This document shows, piece after piece, positions 1 to 8,900 of a DNA stretch of 64,000 nt. The DNA comes from Paenibacillus agricola. Lineage in GTDB: Bacteria > Bacillota > Bacilli > Paenibacillales > NBRC-103111. The notes beneath the pieces are model-generated. The model was not told where the DNA came from and ran no database searches. It was given only the letters and a program-made list of their open reading frames with translations. The stretch spans positions 427,577 through 491,576 of the forward strand of contig NZ_JAAOIW010000003.1 of assembly GCF_011440305.1 (NCBI RefSeq). The letters run 5' to 3'. Position 1 is the stretch's first letter. Every line of letters starts with the position of its first letter. The position numbers and the translations under genes are program-made.

Positions 1-397
1 CGCAGCTTCGTTACTTCTTCAGACATACCGTCATACCGTGTGTTCAGTAATTCTGCTGTCGTCGTTAATTCACTTTTGATGTCTTGTTCAATAATTTCCG
101 TTACATTTTCTGTAAGTGCCTGCATCACGCTTCGCAGCTTCGTTACTTCTTCAGACATACCGTCATACCGTGTGTTCAGTAATTCTGCTGTCGTCGTTAA
201 TTCACTTTTGATGTCTTGTTCAATAATTTCCGTTACATTTTCTGTAAGTGCCTGCATCATATTACCTAGTTCTATCACTTTTACAGATACACCATCGTAT
301 CGTGTGTCCAGGGATTCTGCAATGGCAATTAATTCACTTTTGATGTCTTGTTCAATAATTTCGGATACGGTTTCTGTAAGTGTCTGCATGACATTAC
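1..397. repeat. 132-bp tandem repeat inside the MerR-like gene
   Basis: The unit beginning CGCAGCTTCGTTAC at position 1 recurs at 133 almost unchanged. More diverged copies follow near 265 and 397. The period is 132 bp, so the reading frame is kept (44 residues). The near-identity of the first two copies points to recent expansion or conversion. Confidence 0.85.
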
Positions 398-929
398 GCA
401 GTTCCGCGACTTCTTCAGACACACCCTCATATTTTAACTGAATGTTTGAGCTATCAATAATCGGCGACAAAAGTGTGCCGTAATCCTTAGACGCAATAGT
501 AACCTTTTGAACGATATCCTGCAAATGGTCTTTTACATCCTTGGGTTGTCTGTTCGTTTCTAATTTTTGTTTGAGTAACTGGACAACATTACGTAATTCC
601 ATCGTCTCTTTACTTAACTGAATGTTTAAGTTATGAACATTAGGTGATACAGGCTTTTCGTTTTCACTAATCTTGATAAGAGCCTTCTGGCGTATTTCCT
701 GTAAATGATCCTTTATATGCTTAATTGATTTATTGGCATCCCTCATCTTGGAAATAATCTCAAAAATTTCTACGGCTCCTTCTGTATACCTGAGAGAACC
801 ATTAGTAACTATAGTCGGAAGAAATTCGCGATATTGGTTTGACCAATCAGTGACAGTAGTACGCATTTTTCCAAGTTTATGAGCGATCTCAATAAGCTTA
901 TAAGTTTTTTTCATTGTAAATTTCTTCAT
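1..929 (-). CDS. MerR-like DNA-binding protein with 44-residue coiled-coil repeats (3' end outside window)
   Basis: An open frame runs on the minus strand from ATG at 929 (alternative ATG at 914) to the window edge without a stop: about 309 codons, 3' end missing. Residues about 8-75 look like a MerR-type winged-helix domain of the phage/RacA kind (IAHKLGKMRTTVTDW, then SLRYTEGAVEIFEII). The rest is charged and helical. From about position 440 down to 1 it consists of a 44-residue (132-bp) unit repeated at least 3.5 times, each with a core like VTEIIEQDIKSEL followed by TRYDG. The two copies nearest the edge are almost identical in DNA. A MerR-like head with a long coiled-coil tail suggests a DNA-binding or chromosome/phage-partition protein; the exact role is unknown. 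The AGAAAGG motif sits unusually close to the 929 start. Confidence 0.7.
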   Translation of the reverse strand, partial: MKKFTMKKTYKLIEIAHKLGKMRTTVTDWSNQYREFLPTIVTNGSLRYTEGAVEIFEIISKMRDANKSIKHIKDHLQEIRQKALIKISENEKPVSPNVHNLNIQLSKETMELRNVVQLLKQKLETNRQPKDVKDHLQDIVQKVTIASKDYGTLLSPIIDSSNIQLKYEGVSEEVAELRNVMQTLTETVSEIIEQDIKSELIAIAESLDTRYDGVSVKVIELGNMMQALTENVTEIIEQDIKSELTTTAELLNTRYDGMSEEVTKLRSVMQALTENVTEIIEQDIKSELTTTAELLNTRYDGMSEEVTKL

Positions 930-1167
930 CCTTTCTTCTTCAAATAATTTTTATTCGTCCATTAGGCTATAGCTGTTTCATTTTATTCAGGACACTTTAT
1001 AAATGACAACGAAAGAGGAAAATAACACTTTATTTCCGGGTAAATATTAATAACAGGCGAGGTAACACCGTTTCCGATACAATTCTCCTTCGTTGATGGT
1101 AGTAATACGCCTAAAACCAAAAAGTCCATTAAAGCAATCTCCATAAATTGTGATTTCCCCAAGCTTA
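930..1167. other. Intergenic region with a collapsed copy of the gerE downstream region
   Basis: No gene is seen. Three short blocks (TGGTAGTAATAC near 1095-1108; a 24-bp block containing GTCCATTAAAGCAATCTCC at 1119-1142; and a 24-bp block containing TTGTGATTTCCCCAAGC at 1144-1167) occur in the same order, more widely spaced, at about 9738-10065. The last block is the 3' end of gerE (compare 13003-13027). This is a deletion-scarred third copy of that region. Confidence 0.6.
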
Positions 1168-1447
1168 CATGCGGAGCCTTCGTTCACTTCCATCTTAAAT
1201 AAAGAACGGCTCGCTTCTCAGCCCACCTTATCCCGCTTTCATGCGAAATCTAATGATGAAACCATCAAATATTTAGAAGATATGATGGAAGCCTTGCAAT
1301 TTCATCTTCGATGTAGACTCCTCGGGATTTACGGCTTCTGGGAAACAAAAAAGAGCCTTATATAATGCGCACTACGGGCAAAATGGCTTGCATCCGTTGT
1401 TTTGCTTCGTTGGTTTAATTGGGGACTGCCTGAAAACTGAACTGCGT
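1165..1447 (+). pseudogene. IS1380-type (DDE) transposase remnant, copy 1
   Basis: The first part reads ILNKERLASQPTLSRFHAK, the conserved LASQPTLSRF segment of IS1380-family transposases. After a frameshift near 1315 the same strand reads LDVDSSGFTASGKQ and then AHYGQNGLHPLFCFVGLIGD, corresponding to the catalytic-Asp (D-x-DS) region. It stops abruptly near 1447 at the promoter of the next gene. Both the 5' end and the C-terminal half are missing, so it is inactive. Confidence 0.65.
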
Positions 1448-1451
1448 GTTC

Positions 1452-1480
1452 TTGACATCTGTAATTTATTTTGTTACAGT
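1452..1480 (+). promoter_or_regulatory. SigA-type promoter for the 1518 gene
   Basis: TTGACA (1452-1457), a 17-bp spacer and TACAGT (1475-1480) lie about 38 bp upstream of the start at 1518. It begins immediately after the truncated transposase. Confidence 0.55.
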
Positions 1481-1517
1481 TGTATCAACTTAACAACGAA
1501 AAGAGGCCTGGTGCAAG

Positions 1518-1916
1518 ATGGTTTATTACAATTCTGATCAAGGACAGGTTTCATGGAATGAAGAGCTACAAGCGGTAAAGGTTGAGTGGAAAGGCTTTGC
1601 TGATGGTGAAGAGCTTCAAAGAATCATGCTCAAGGCAATTGAGCTTTTAGCTACAAGAAAATCCGGGAAACTATTAATGGATTCTAGCAAAGCATCTGTT
1701 GTCAAGGCTGAAGACCGGGCTTGGATTGCTCAAGAATTTGTTACAAAAGCTTATGATGCAGGACTTAGGTTTATGGCAATGACTATACCGGAAAAGACAG
1801 TGGCCAAATTGAGCTTAGGCAGGATAGTTAGCAATTTTGACGACCTTCCCTATAAGGCCAAGAACTTCAGTGAAATTACCGAAGCTACTGAATGGCTTTC
1901 GGTTTCATCCTTATGA
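1518..1916 (+). CDS. Small SpoIIAA/STAS-like protein of unknown function
   Basis: 132 residues. The pattern YNSDQGQVSWNEELQAVKVEWKGF, a middle LLMDSSKASVV, a pre-helical DRAWIAQEF and a final helix-strand (FSEITEATEWL) resembles the small STAS/SEC14-like proteins common in bacteria, which often have no enzymatic residues. There is no signal peptide or membrane segment. The start is ATG with a GAGG motif about 12 bases upstream. It has its own promoter and is bracketed by two copies of an IS1380-type fragment (1355-1447 and 2007-2105), so it may have moved or been trapped between IS copies. The function is not known; regulation or anti-sigma antagonism would be a guess from the fold only. Confidence 0.6.
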   Translation: MVYYNSDQGQVSWNEELQAVKVEWKGFADGEELQRIMLKAIELLATRKSGKLLMDSSKASVVKAEDRAWIAQEFVTKAYDAGLRFMAMTIPEKTVAKLSLGRIVSNFDDLPYKAKNFSEITEATEWLSVSSL

Positions 1917-2000
1917 TTGAAGAAGTATATATAATCCTATATTCACAGCATAACAAGCAATCATCAAAAACCTTGTAGGATCAATCTTATATAAAGATGG

Positions 2001-2172
2001 CTCAAACAAGAAGGAGCCTTACATAATGCGCACTACGGGCAAAATGGCTTTCATCCGTTGTTTTGCTTCGTTGGTTGAAGTGGGACTGCCTGAAAGCTGA
2101 ACTGCGGCCAGGCAATGTGTACACATCCTGTGATGCAGCTTCCTTTATGCTGCCAACCCTTGGTCTGTAAGA
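2001..2172 (+). pseudogene. IS1380-type transposase remnant, copy 2
   Basis: It repeats the block at 1355-1447 at roughly 90% identity (AHYGQNGFHPLFCFVG), then loses frame by a one-base deletion near 2079. It continues further than copy 1, reading DCLKAELRPGNVYTSCDA, typical of the family. It ends just before a strong hairpin. No complete ends or terminal inverted repeats were found. Confidence 0.6.
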
Positions 2173-2180
2173 AAGATCAT

Positions 2181-2223
2181 ATAAACAAATCCGTGGGAGC
2201 GAGTCTCCCGCGGATTTGTTTAT
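2181..2223 (-). terminator. Strong hairpin, probable terminator
   Basis: ACAAATCCG-t-GGGAG-loop-CTCCC-g-CGGATTTGT is nearly perfect over 19 bases per arm. It overlaps the stop codon of the minus ORF at 2220-2525 and also follows the transposase remnant on the plus strand, so it could serve both directions. The T-run is short. Confidence 0.5.
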
Positions 2224-2525
2224 GGCTTGCCAGTGCTCCACAGATATCTGTATATTGCATCAACAGTCAGGGGGAAGATTAATCCAACAAGTTGGCCAAG
2301 GAGGCCATTCAGAATAACAACAACACGCTCCAGTTGCTTTGAAACGCCCAAGATCAGGATATCCTTATGATAAAAATTTAGGAGAACCTGGACAATACCG
2401 TTTTCCTCAGATGTTTCTTCATAGAAATATCTTGTTGCTTTCGGTTTTTTTATAGCCGATCTTGAAAGGGGGGAATAGAGATTGGAACGTGTACAATCCC
2501 AAGAGGATGCCGCCATGAAAGACAA
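2220..2525 (-). CDS. Hypothetical small ORF with hydrophobic C-terminus, possibly a decayed gene
   Basis: 101 residues, not recognised. The last 60 contain two hydrophobic stretches (LERVVVILNGLLGQLVGLIF). Upstream, another minus-strand frame reads a protein-like hydrophobic segment (VNEVSWVYMALTYPVPFPFV), which suggests that a longer gene was broken by a frameshift near 2450. A hairpin coincides with its stop codon. The start is uncertain. Confidence 0.3.
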   Translation of the reverse strand: MSFMAASSWDCTRSNLYSPLSRSAIKKPKATRYFYEETSEENGIVQVLLNFYHKDILILGVSKQLERVVVILNGLLGQLVGLIFPLTVDAIYRYLWSTGKP

Positions 2526-2602
2526 ACGGAAACGGTACGGGGTACGTTAACGCCATGTATACCCAGGAAACCTCATTTACCAGTCCTTTCTGCTGGGCCT
2601 CT

Positions 2603-3067
2603 TTATTTATCCAATTGATAAACTTTCGTATTTTGAAGGGGAGGAGAATAGGCGTTTATCAGAATTAGCGGATCACTGTAAGAATTAACAATTTGATGAA
2701 TCATGCCACGCGAGTAAAAACAAAGTTGCCCCTCTCTAAATTGATATTCGGCTTTTTCTATAGCTAAATTCTCAGTCTGAGCCTTAAAAACACAGTTTCT
2801 TAATCTCCCCTTAACAACTAATCCAGCCCCAATTGAATCTCCGTGGTCGTGAATCGAAGTCACGCAATGTGAAGGAAGCATAATCACGATTATTTCCGTA
2901 TGCTCACACTGATAGATCACGTTCCTCCCGTATGCATTCTGCTCTGGCTCCTTCACATAAGGAGTTATCCTTTGATCGATATTTACTATTTCTTTAAGTA
3001 CGTTACCTAATTCAACTACATTAGGCTGAATCAGCCGACCTAACCGTTCTTCTAAATGAGTTAGCAA
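2603..3067 (-). CDS. cdoA: Cysteine dioxygenase family cupin
   Basis: 154 residues, close to B. subtilis CdoA (YubC) in length and pattern. Family knowledge: non-haem iron oxidation of L-cysteine to cysteine sulfinate in the cytoplasm. The match is clear around YVKEPEQNAYGRNVIY and SIHDHGDSIGAGLVV, giving metal ligands H73 and H75, with a third His at about residue 124 (GMIHQIV). The ending YSPPLQNTKVYQL is also CdoA-like. The Arg of YGRN lines up with the substrate-carboxylate site. The start is TTG at 3067 with AAGGGAG about 10 bases upstream; the first ATG would remove conserved sequence. It stands alone, with no sulfur-metabolism neighbours. Confidence 0.8.
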   Translation of the reverse strand: MLTHLEERLGRLIQPNVVELGNVLKEIVNIDQRITPYVKEPEQNAYGRNVIYQCEHTEIIVIMLPSHCVTSIHDHGDSIGAGLVVKGRLRNCVFKAQTENLAIEKAEYQFREGQLCFYSRGMIHQIVNSYSDPLILINAYSPPLQNTKVYQLDK

Positions 3068-3653
3068 CTTAACCCAGCTCCCTTTACAACACTAAGTATG
3101 TTGGGCGTCAAGTGGTTTCAATCAATGTGCCCATATTATAATATATTGCGTAGGTAAAGATGTGTGATTAGTTTAGTCATACCCATCCATCAAAGCGCTT
3201 GGAATCGGCCAAATTGAAGAGCAGCTTAACTAGCAAGCACAACCAGCCGCTTCCATTCAAGGGGAAAATGAGACAGATCAAGAAGTGTTGGCTATCGCCA
3301 AACTTGAGGAATCAGAGCTCGATGAGATCAACAATGCAGATTAGACCCATTTGTTATTGGCTTTTCGAATCGGATGTCTTATTTTTTTAAGTACCTCACA
3401 ATCTAATTCCAAAAGATCACAACAGGAATCTTGTGACCTTAATTGGTAAGCAAAAAAGGACAATAAACCAAATAGCAAGCCCTATCAACCGATAGGAGCT
3501 TGCTTTTTGGCGGTATACTTGCTTCTTCTAAGATGATAATCACATAACCATTTTGAATACATGTGTACTTGCCACCTTATCGGCTTTAGACACCATTTCA
3601 TTCTCGATGCAACCGGCAGCAACCTATCCTTTAGGACAGTACTTTATATTACA
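3068..3653. other. Gene-poor interval with a decayed ORF
   Basis: Between cdoA and the SLH gene no intact gene is seen. On the plus strand about 3194-3343 a protein-like frame (ALGIGQIEEQLN, stop, QAQPAASIQGENETDQEVL) is broken by an in-frame TAG and looks like the tail of a lost gene; the family was not recognised. A hairpin at 3474-3508 follows. Confidence 0.4.
3474..3508 (+). terminator. Rho-independent terminator-like hairpin
   Basis: AGCAAGCCCTATC-aacc-GATAGGAGCTTGCT pairs with one bulge and is followed by five T on the plus strand. No intact plus-strand gene precedes it, which fits a deleted gene at 3194-3343. Confidence 0.5.
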
Positions 3654-5843
3654 TTATTGTTTTAAAGATAATGCCCTTAAGATAACAGTTGCTGCTTCCG
3701 CACGAGTTGTTTTCCCTTTTGGTTTCAATGTACCATCTTCAAAACCATCTAATAATCCTTTTGAAGTGGTTATAGCTATAGCAGCTTTTGCCCAATCGGA
3801 AACGTCCGAGCTATCTGCGTAAGCCTTACCGTCGGCAACCCATTCCATTTTATTGACACCCACAATTAGAACAGCCATCTGCTCACGGGTAATAAGGTCG
3901 TCAGGACCAAAAGTCGTATCGCTGTAACCGGAAATAATTCCATGCATTGCAGCTGTGGAGATTGAATTTTGTGCCCAATGATTATCGGTATCCGCAAAGA
4001 CCTTTCCATCTTTTGGTGGGAGATTAAAAGCTTTAACGATGACCGAAATGAATTCAGCACGGGTAATGTTAGTTGCCGGCTTAAATGTTCCATCAGGATA
4101 TCCTTTTATAGCCCCCAACTGAATCAGATCTTGAATACTTTTTTCCGCCCAATGCCCCTTTACGTCTGAAAAATCTACAGAACCGGGTGCAGAGGCCTCT
4201 ATTTTGACTGTAGCTAAGACAGCAAATTTAGTAAAATGATTGACGGATCCGCTTACCTTTGAATTCGCTTTATCGACCTGGGTGTTGTCCAACTGAACCC
4301 ATTGGTTTGTTTGTTCATTCAACCAGTATATGGCAACCGGTGTTTTATCCAAATCGATGGCAGTTTTGTCAAACGGCAATGTAATAGATACTGATTTGCT
4401 AAATTCGCCAAATTCATCTTTTTTAATCTCATAGACATCACTTACAAGTTTTAGCAAAGTAGCTGTAGGCAAAGTAGCCATATTAGTAACTTTTTCTACT
4501 GTCACCCTAATATCACTTGTAATTGCCCCGACCGGAATGACAATTACAGCTCCATTTTGGTTAACAGTACCACCATTGGATAAAATGATATCTGTGTTTA
4601 TTACAGGACTGCCTCCACCGCTGCTACTACCATAACTGCTTTTGGGAGTCGTTGGTGCTGGCGTATAGCTGGCAAATTTAGTGAAATGCTTCGTCCATAT
4701 AACTTGGTCGCTATCAACATCAATTTTCCCTTCACCCCCTGCCACTAGTTCTCTATCCGCAGCATCTTGCGTATCTGCACTTATTATTTCAGTAATAGGT
4801 GTAAACACGTTACCTTTTATATAGCCCACCGCTTTTCCTGCTTGGTTTGGAATAAGAAGCCGTACTGCTTTATCAAAAATTAAAGTAACATCAGGTGATC
4901 CAACTTCAATAACTGCGCTAACCTCTCCACCAGCTACAGATAAGCTACTATTGCTCTTAACCTCCGGGAGTTTAATGATATTATCCCAGCTTGACGGAGC
5001 TGTAATTTGGGTGCCGGCAGGAATTGAAACCCTAACTATCCCCAATGAAGTAACAACATTCACTTCTATTTGCGGAAGCGTGGCATGTTTTGTTGTTCCT
5101 ATAGTAACAGTCGTGACTTGCATGGTCGCATTCGTGGAACCTGCTGGTACAGAAATGCTTAGTGGCTCCGTAGATACTTGAATTGGCACATTTGGGACTA
5201 CGATTTGAAGAGCTGGTTTTTTTATGATAAGACTGTAGGTTTTTTGGGTTGTTCCATCTTGAGCCGTTACTTCTACCAAGACGGTATTGGAACCCTCTAT
5301 TAGATTAATTTGTTTAGTGGACGTTTCTTCACTATTAATTGTAATGGTTGCCTCAGCATCATCTGCAGTTGCCGAAACTGTGATACTTGTAACACTGTTT
5401 CCTACACTAGTCGTATATTCCTGTTTATCGGCAGAAAAGTCTATCGATGCTTCTTCACTTAACTGTAAAGCTTTCAAGTTCGCATTCGTTCTTACAACTG
5501 CCGCTGTTGTCACCGCAAACTCGTCTGTAATCACGTCAGCTCCCTTACCCGCTACGACCGTGTAGTTACCTAAATCGGCATCTACTGGCAGCTTGAAGCT
5601 TGTAGTGTAGCCCCCATTAATAGGAACTGCAACATCGTAATATAAAATGGTAGTATCAGGACGGATCGTTTTAATAATAACTTCATTCAAACTGGTTGTG
5701 CCCGATATAGTAACCGTATCGCCAGGTTTTTTTGTAGGAATATCTGTTAAAGTAACATTCACCGATGCAGCTATAATATTTAATGGCATTAAAGTAAGTA
5801 GTAGTGCCATAATTGTTGCGATACTAAATAATCGTATCTTCAC
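3654..5843 (-). CDS. Secreted S-layer-homology protein with cadherin-like domain
   Basis: 729 residues with a signal peptide (residues 1-25, LFSIATIMALLLTLMPLNII). Residues about 120-210 (ANLKALQLSEEASI ... TYSLII) match the cadherin-like beta-sandwich domain common in Paenibacillus surface proteins. A Gly/Ser linker lies near 410. Three SLH domains fill about 555-725, each with a TRAE or TREQ motif (ITRAEFISV, ITREQMAVL, TTRAEAATV). SLH domains bind pyruvylated wall polymer, so this is a wall-anchored protein. The GTG start at 5843 has GTGAGG seven bases away; the next start would cut the signal peptide. It lies 74 bases behind the Ig-repeat gene on the same strand, probably one operon. No catalytic domain is seen. 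Confidence 0.85.
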   Translation of the reverse strand: MKIRLFSIATIMALLLTLMPLNIIAASVNVTLTDIPTKKPGDTVTISGTTSLNEVIIKTIRPDTTILYYDVAVPINGGYTTSFKLPVDADLGNYTVVAGKGADVITDEFAVTTAAVVRTNANLKALQLSEEASIDFSADKQEYTTSVGNSVTSITVSATADDAEATITINSEETSTKQINLIEGSNTVLVEVTAQDGTTQKTYSLIIKKPALQIVVPNVPIQVSTEPLSISVPAGSTNATMQVTTVTIGTTKHATLPQIEVNVVTSLGIVRVSIPAGTQITAPSSWDNIIKLPEVKSNSSLSVAGGEVSAVIEVGSPDVTLIFDKAVRLLIPNQAGKAVGYIKGNVFTPITEIISADTQDAADRELVAGGEGKIDVDSDQVIWTKHFTKFASYTPAPTTPKSSYGSSSGGGSPVINTDIILSNGGTVNQNGAVIVIPVGAITSDIRVTVEKVTNMATLPTATLLKLVSDVYEIKKDEFGEFSKSVSITLPFDKTAIDLDKTPVAIYWLNEQTNQWVQLDNTQVDKANSKVSGSVNHFTKFAVLATVKIEASAPGSVDFSDVKGHWAEKSIQDLIQLGAIKGYPDGTFKPATNITRAEFISVIVKAFNLPPKDGKVFADTDNHWAQNSISTAAMHGIISGYSDTTFGPDDLITREQMAVLIVGVNKMEWVADGKAYADSSDVSDWAKAAIAITTSKGLLDGFEDGTLKPKGKTTRAEAATVILRALSLKQ

Positions 5844-5917
5844 TGGATATCCTCACTTTCATGTTGGAAATCGAACCCGGCAAACCCGGGCCCGAATCTA
5901 CTAATAAATGGTGTTAA

Positions 5918-8900
5918 CTATTCTAAAGTTATGGCTTTAGCTAATTGGTTACCAACATCTGTAAAGCTATTGCTGTAACTATCCACTACAAATACGTCAA
6001 CCTTGTAGTCCGAGCCTGTGACATTAAAGTACGCAGTTAGAGCTTCAGAAAATTGAATGTCTGTCTCCAAAGCAACGATACTAACTGGCATCTCACCCTT
6101 CATCAATTGAAAGATGACCACTTCATTGCCGGTGTGAACATTTGAACCCATACTATTACTTGTCACCGTTACTGTAGCCTTAATTCCGCCAGTGTTGCTA
6201 AGCGTTCCTCCACTAATGATGAAAGGTTGAGGAACAGGAGTTAATATTATCGTAACGCTTGAAGGATTCGAAACATTACCCACAGCGTCCACAGCATATA
6301 CTTTATATTCCCCTATGGTTAAACCTGTCGTTGAAAGGCTTATATCTGTGTTAGCTGTACTTACCGTTTCCCTTATTGCCGTACCTGCTGTAAACAGCGC
6401 ATCAAGAGAAGCTTTATTCGTTACAGTAGCTGAAGCAGATACCAGATAAAGCGTCCCCACTTCGTTGCTTTGTACCCCTGTGATCTCAGTACCGACAGCG
6501 AATGTTGTCACATTCGTCATTGTGACAATTGGTGCTATTAGGTCTGTAACTATGACGTCTGGTGCTGCCACGACGATCAACGCAAACGTTTTTGTAACAG
6601 TTTCTGTACCTTTGGTGATTGTCGCTGTTAAGGTTACCGTCGCATTGCCAGCTCCATGTACAGGACGGGTTACCGTACCTGTCGTAGTAATAAGGTCTGT
6701 GTTATCGGATACCCATGCAATTGCGGTTCCGTTTGTTCCTGTTGTTGGAAACGTTACATTTTGAGTTACGCTCGATACCGTATCACTACCGCTAAAAGTA
6801 ATTACCAATACCGATTTTGCTCCGTCTACCGCTTGTGCATCCGAGATCTGTACATCAATATCTATAATGAATGAGAACATTCGTGTATGGCCTGCAAGGT
6901 CTTCCACCTGCAAAAAGTAAGTGCCACTGTCGCTAATCGGTTGGCCCAAAGTGTAACCCTCGACGATCTGGTTATCCTTCCTCAAGCTCACCCAGCCAAT
7001 ATTGGTGTCTGGACTGGTAGGCGTTACACTGCTATTGTAGCGTTGCCCAGCCGTTACCCCATTCACAACAGGATTCGTCCGATCAATCCCAAAGTGCAAT
7101 GTTGTGACATTGCCTGTGTGATCCGTGACCACCAACACATACATGCCTTCATCGAAAATCAACTGCCCCAAGGCGTAATCGGCTACCGCCACACCATCCT
7201 TTGTCAAGCTCACGGTGTTTATATCGGTAGCTGCGCTATCCAGTCTAATTCGATCATTAAACCAGTGCCCATCCGGCACCTCAAAGGCGCCATCATACAT
7301 GGTATCAATTATGATGGGAGCAGCCCTGTCGCCAATCGTAAAATGAACAATTGTCGTATTGCCTCTGTGATTCATGACAACCAGCACATACGCCCCGCTA
7401 TCGCTAATTGTCTGGCCCAACGTGTAACCTGCTACCGCCACACCATCCCTCGTCAAGCTGACCGTTTCTATATCATTGTCTGGGCTGGCCGGTGTTACAC
7501 TTGTGTCTGTAAGTTGCCCGTCCGTTACCCCACCCACAACAGGCGCATTACTCTCTATCGTGAATGGAACCGTTGCCGCATTGCCCGCATGGTCCGTGAC
7601 CACCAGCACATACGTCCCACTATCCCTAATCACTTTGCCTAAGGTGTAACCCGCTACCGCCACGCCGTCCTTCGTCAAGCTAACCGTTTCTATATCAGTA
7701 GCTGTGCTGGTCGGTGTTATACTGGTGTTGGAGAGTTGCCCAGGCGTCACCCCGTTTATATCGGGTGCAACCCTTTCAATAGTGAATGAGAACATTCGTG
7801 AATTACCTGCAAGGTCTTGCACTTGAAAGAAGTAAGTGCCGCTGTCGCTAATCGGCTGGCCCAAAGTGTAACCCTCGACGCTCTGGTTATCCTTCCTCAA
7901 GCTCACCCAGTCAATATTGGTGTCTGGGCTGGTCGGTGTTACACCGCTATTGTAGCGTTGCCCAGGTGTTACCCCATTTATAACAGGATTCGTCCGATCA
8001 ATAGCAAAGTGCAATGTCGTGGCATTGCCTGCATAGTCCGTGACCACTAACACATACATGCCTTCATCGAAAATCAACTGCCCCAAGGTGTAATCGGCTA
8101 CCGAAGCACCATCCTTTGTCAAGCTCACGGTGTTTATATCGGTAGCTGCGCTATCCAGTCTAACTCGATCTTTAAACCAGTGCCCATCCGGCACCTCAAA
8201 GGCGCCATCATACATGGTATCAATTATGATGGGAGCAGCCCTGTCGCCAATCGTAAAATGAACAATTGTCGTATTGCCTCTGTGATTCATGACAACCAGC
8301 ACATACGCCCCGCTATCGCTAATTGTCTGGCCCAGCATGTAACCCGCTACCGCCACACCATCCCTCGTCAAGCTGACCGTTTCTATATCATTGTCTGGAC
8401 TGGCCGGTGTTACACTTGTGTCTGTAAGTTGCCCGTCCGTTACCCCACCCACAACAGGCGCATTACTCTCTATCGTGAATGGAACCGTTGCCGCATTGCC
8501 CGCATGGTCCGTGACCACCAGCACATACGTCCCACTATCCCTAATCACTTTGCCTAAGGTGTAACCCGCTACCGCCACGCCGTCCTTCGTCAAGCTAACC
8601 GTTTCTATATCAGTAGCTGTGCTGGTCGGTGTTATACTGGTGTTGGAGAGTTGCCCAGGCGTCACCCCGTTTATGTCGGGTGCAACCCTTTCAATAGTGA
8701 ATGAGAACATTCGTGAATTACCTGCAAGGTCTTGCACTTGAAAGAAGTAAGTGCCGCTGTCGCTAATCGGCTGGCCCAAAGTGTAACCCTCGACGCTCTG
8801 GTTATCCTTCCTCAAGCTCACCCAGTCAATATTGGTGTCTGGGCTGGTCGGTGTTACACTGCTATTGTAGCGTTGCCCAGGCGTTACCCCATTTATAACA

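Noticed and set aside
1-397. Direct repeats at the left edge as a CRISPR array
   Set aside because: The 132-bp units are contiguous, in frame and coding (44 residues); there are no unique spacers.
3553-3822. Plus-strand ORF of 89 codons over the SLH gene end
   Set aside because: It overlaps the conserved third SLH domain on the other strand and has no ribosome binding site.
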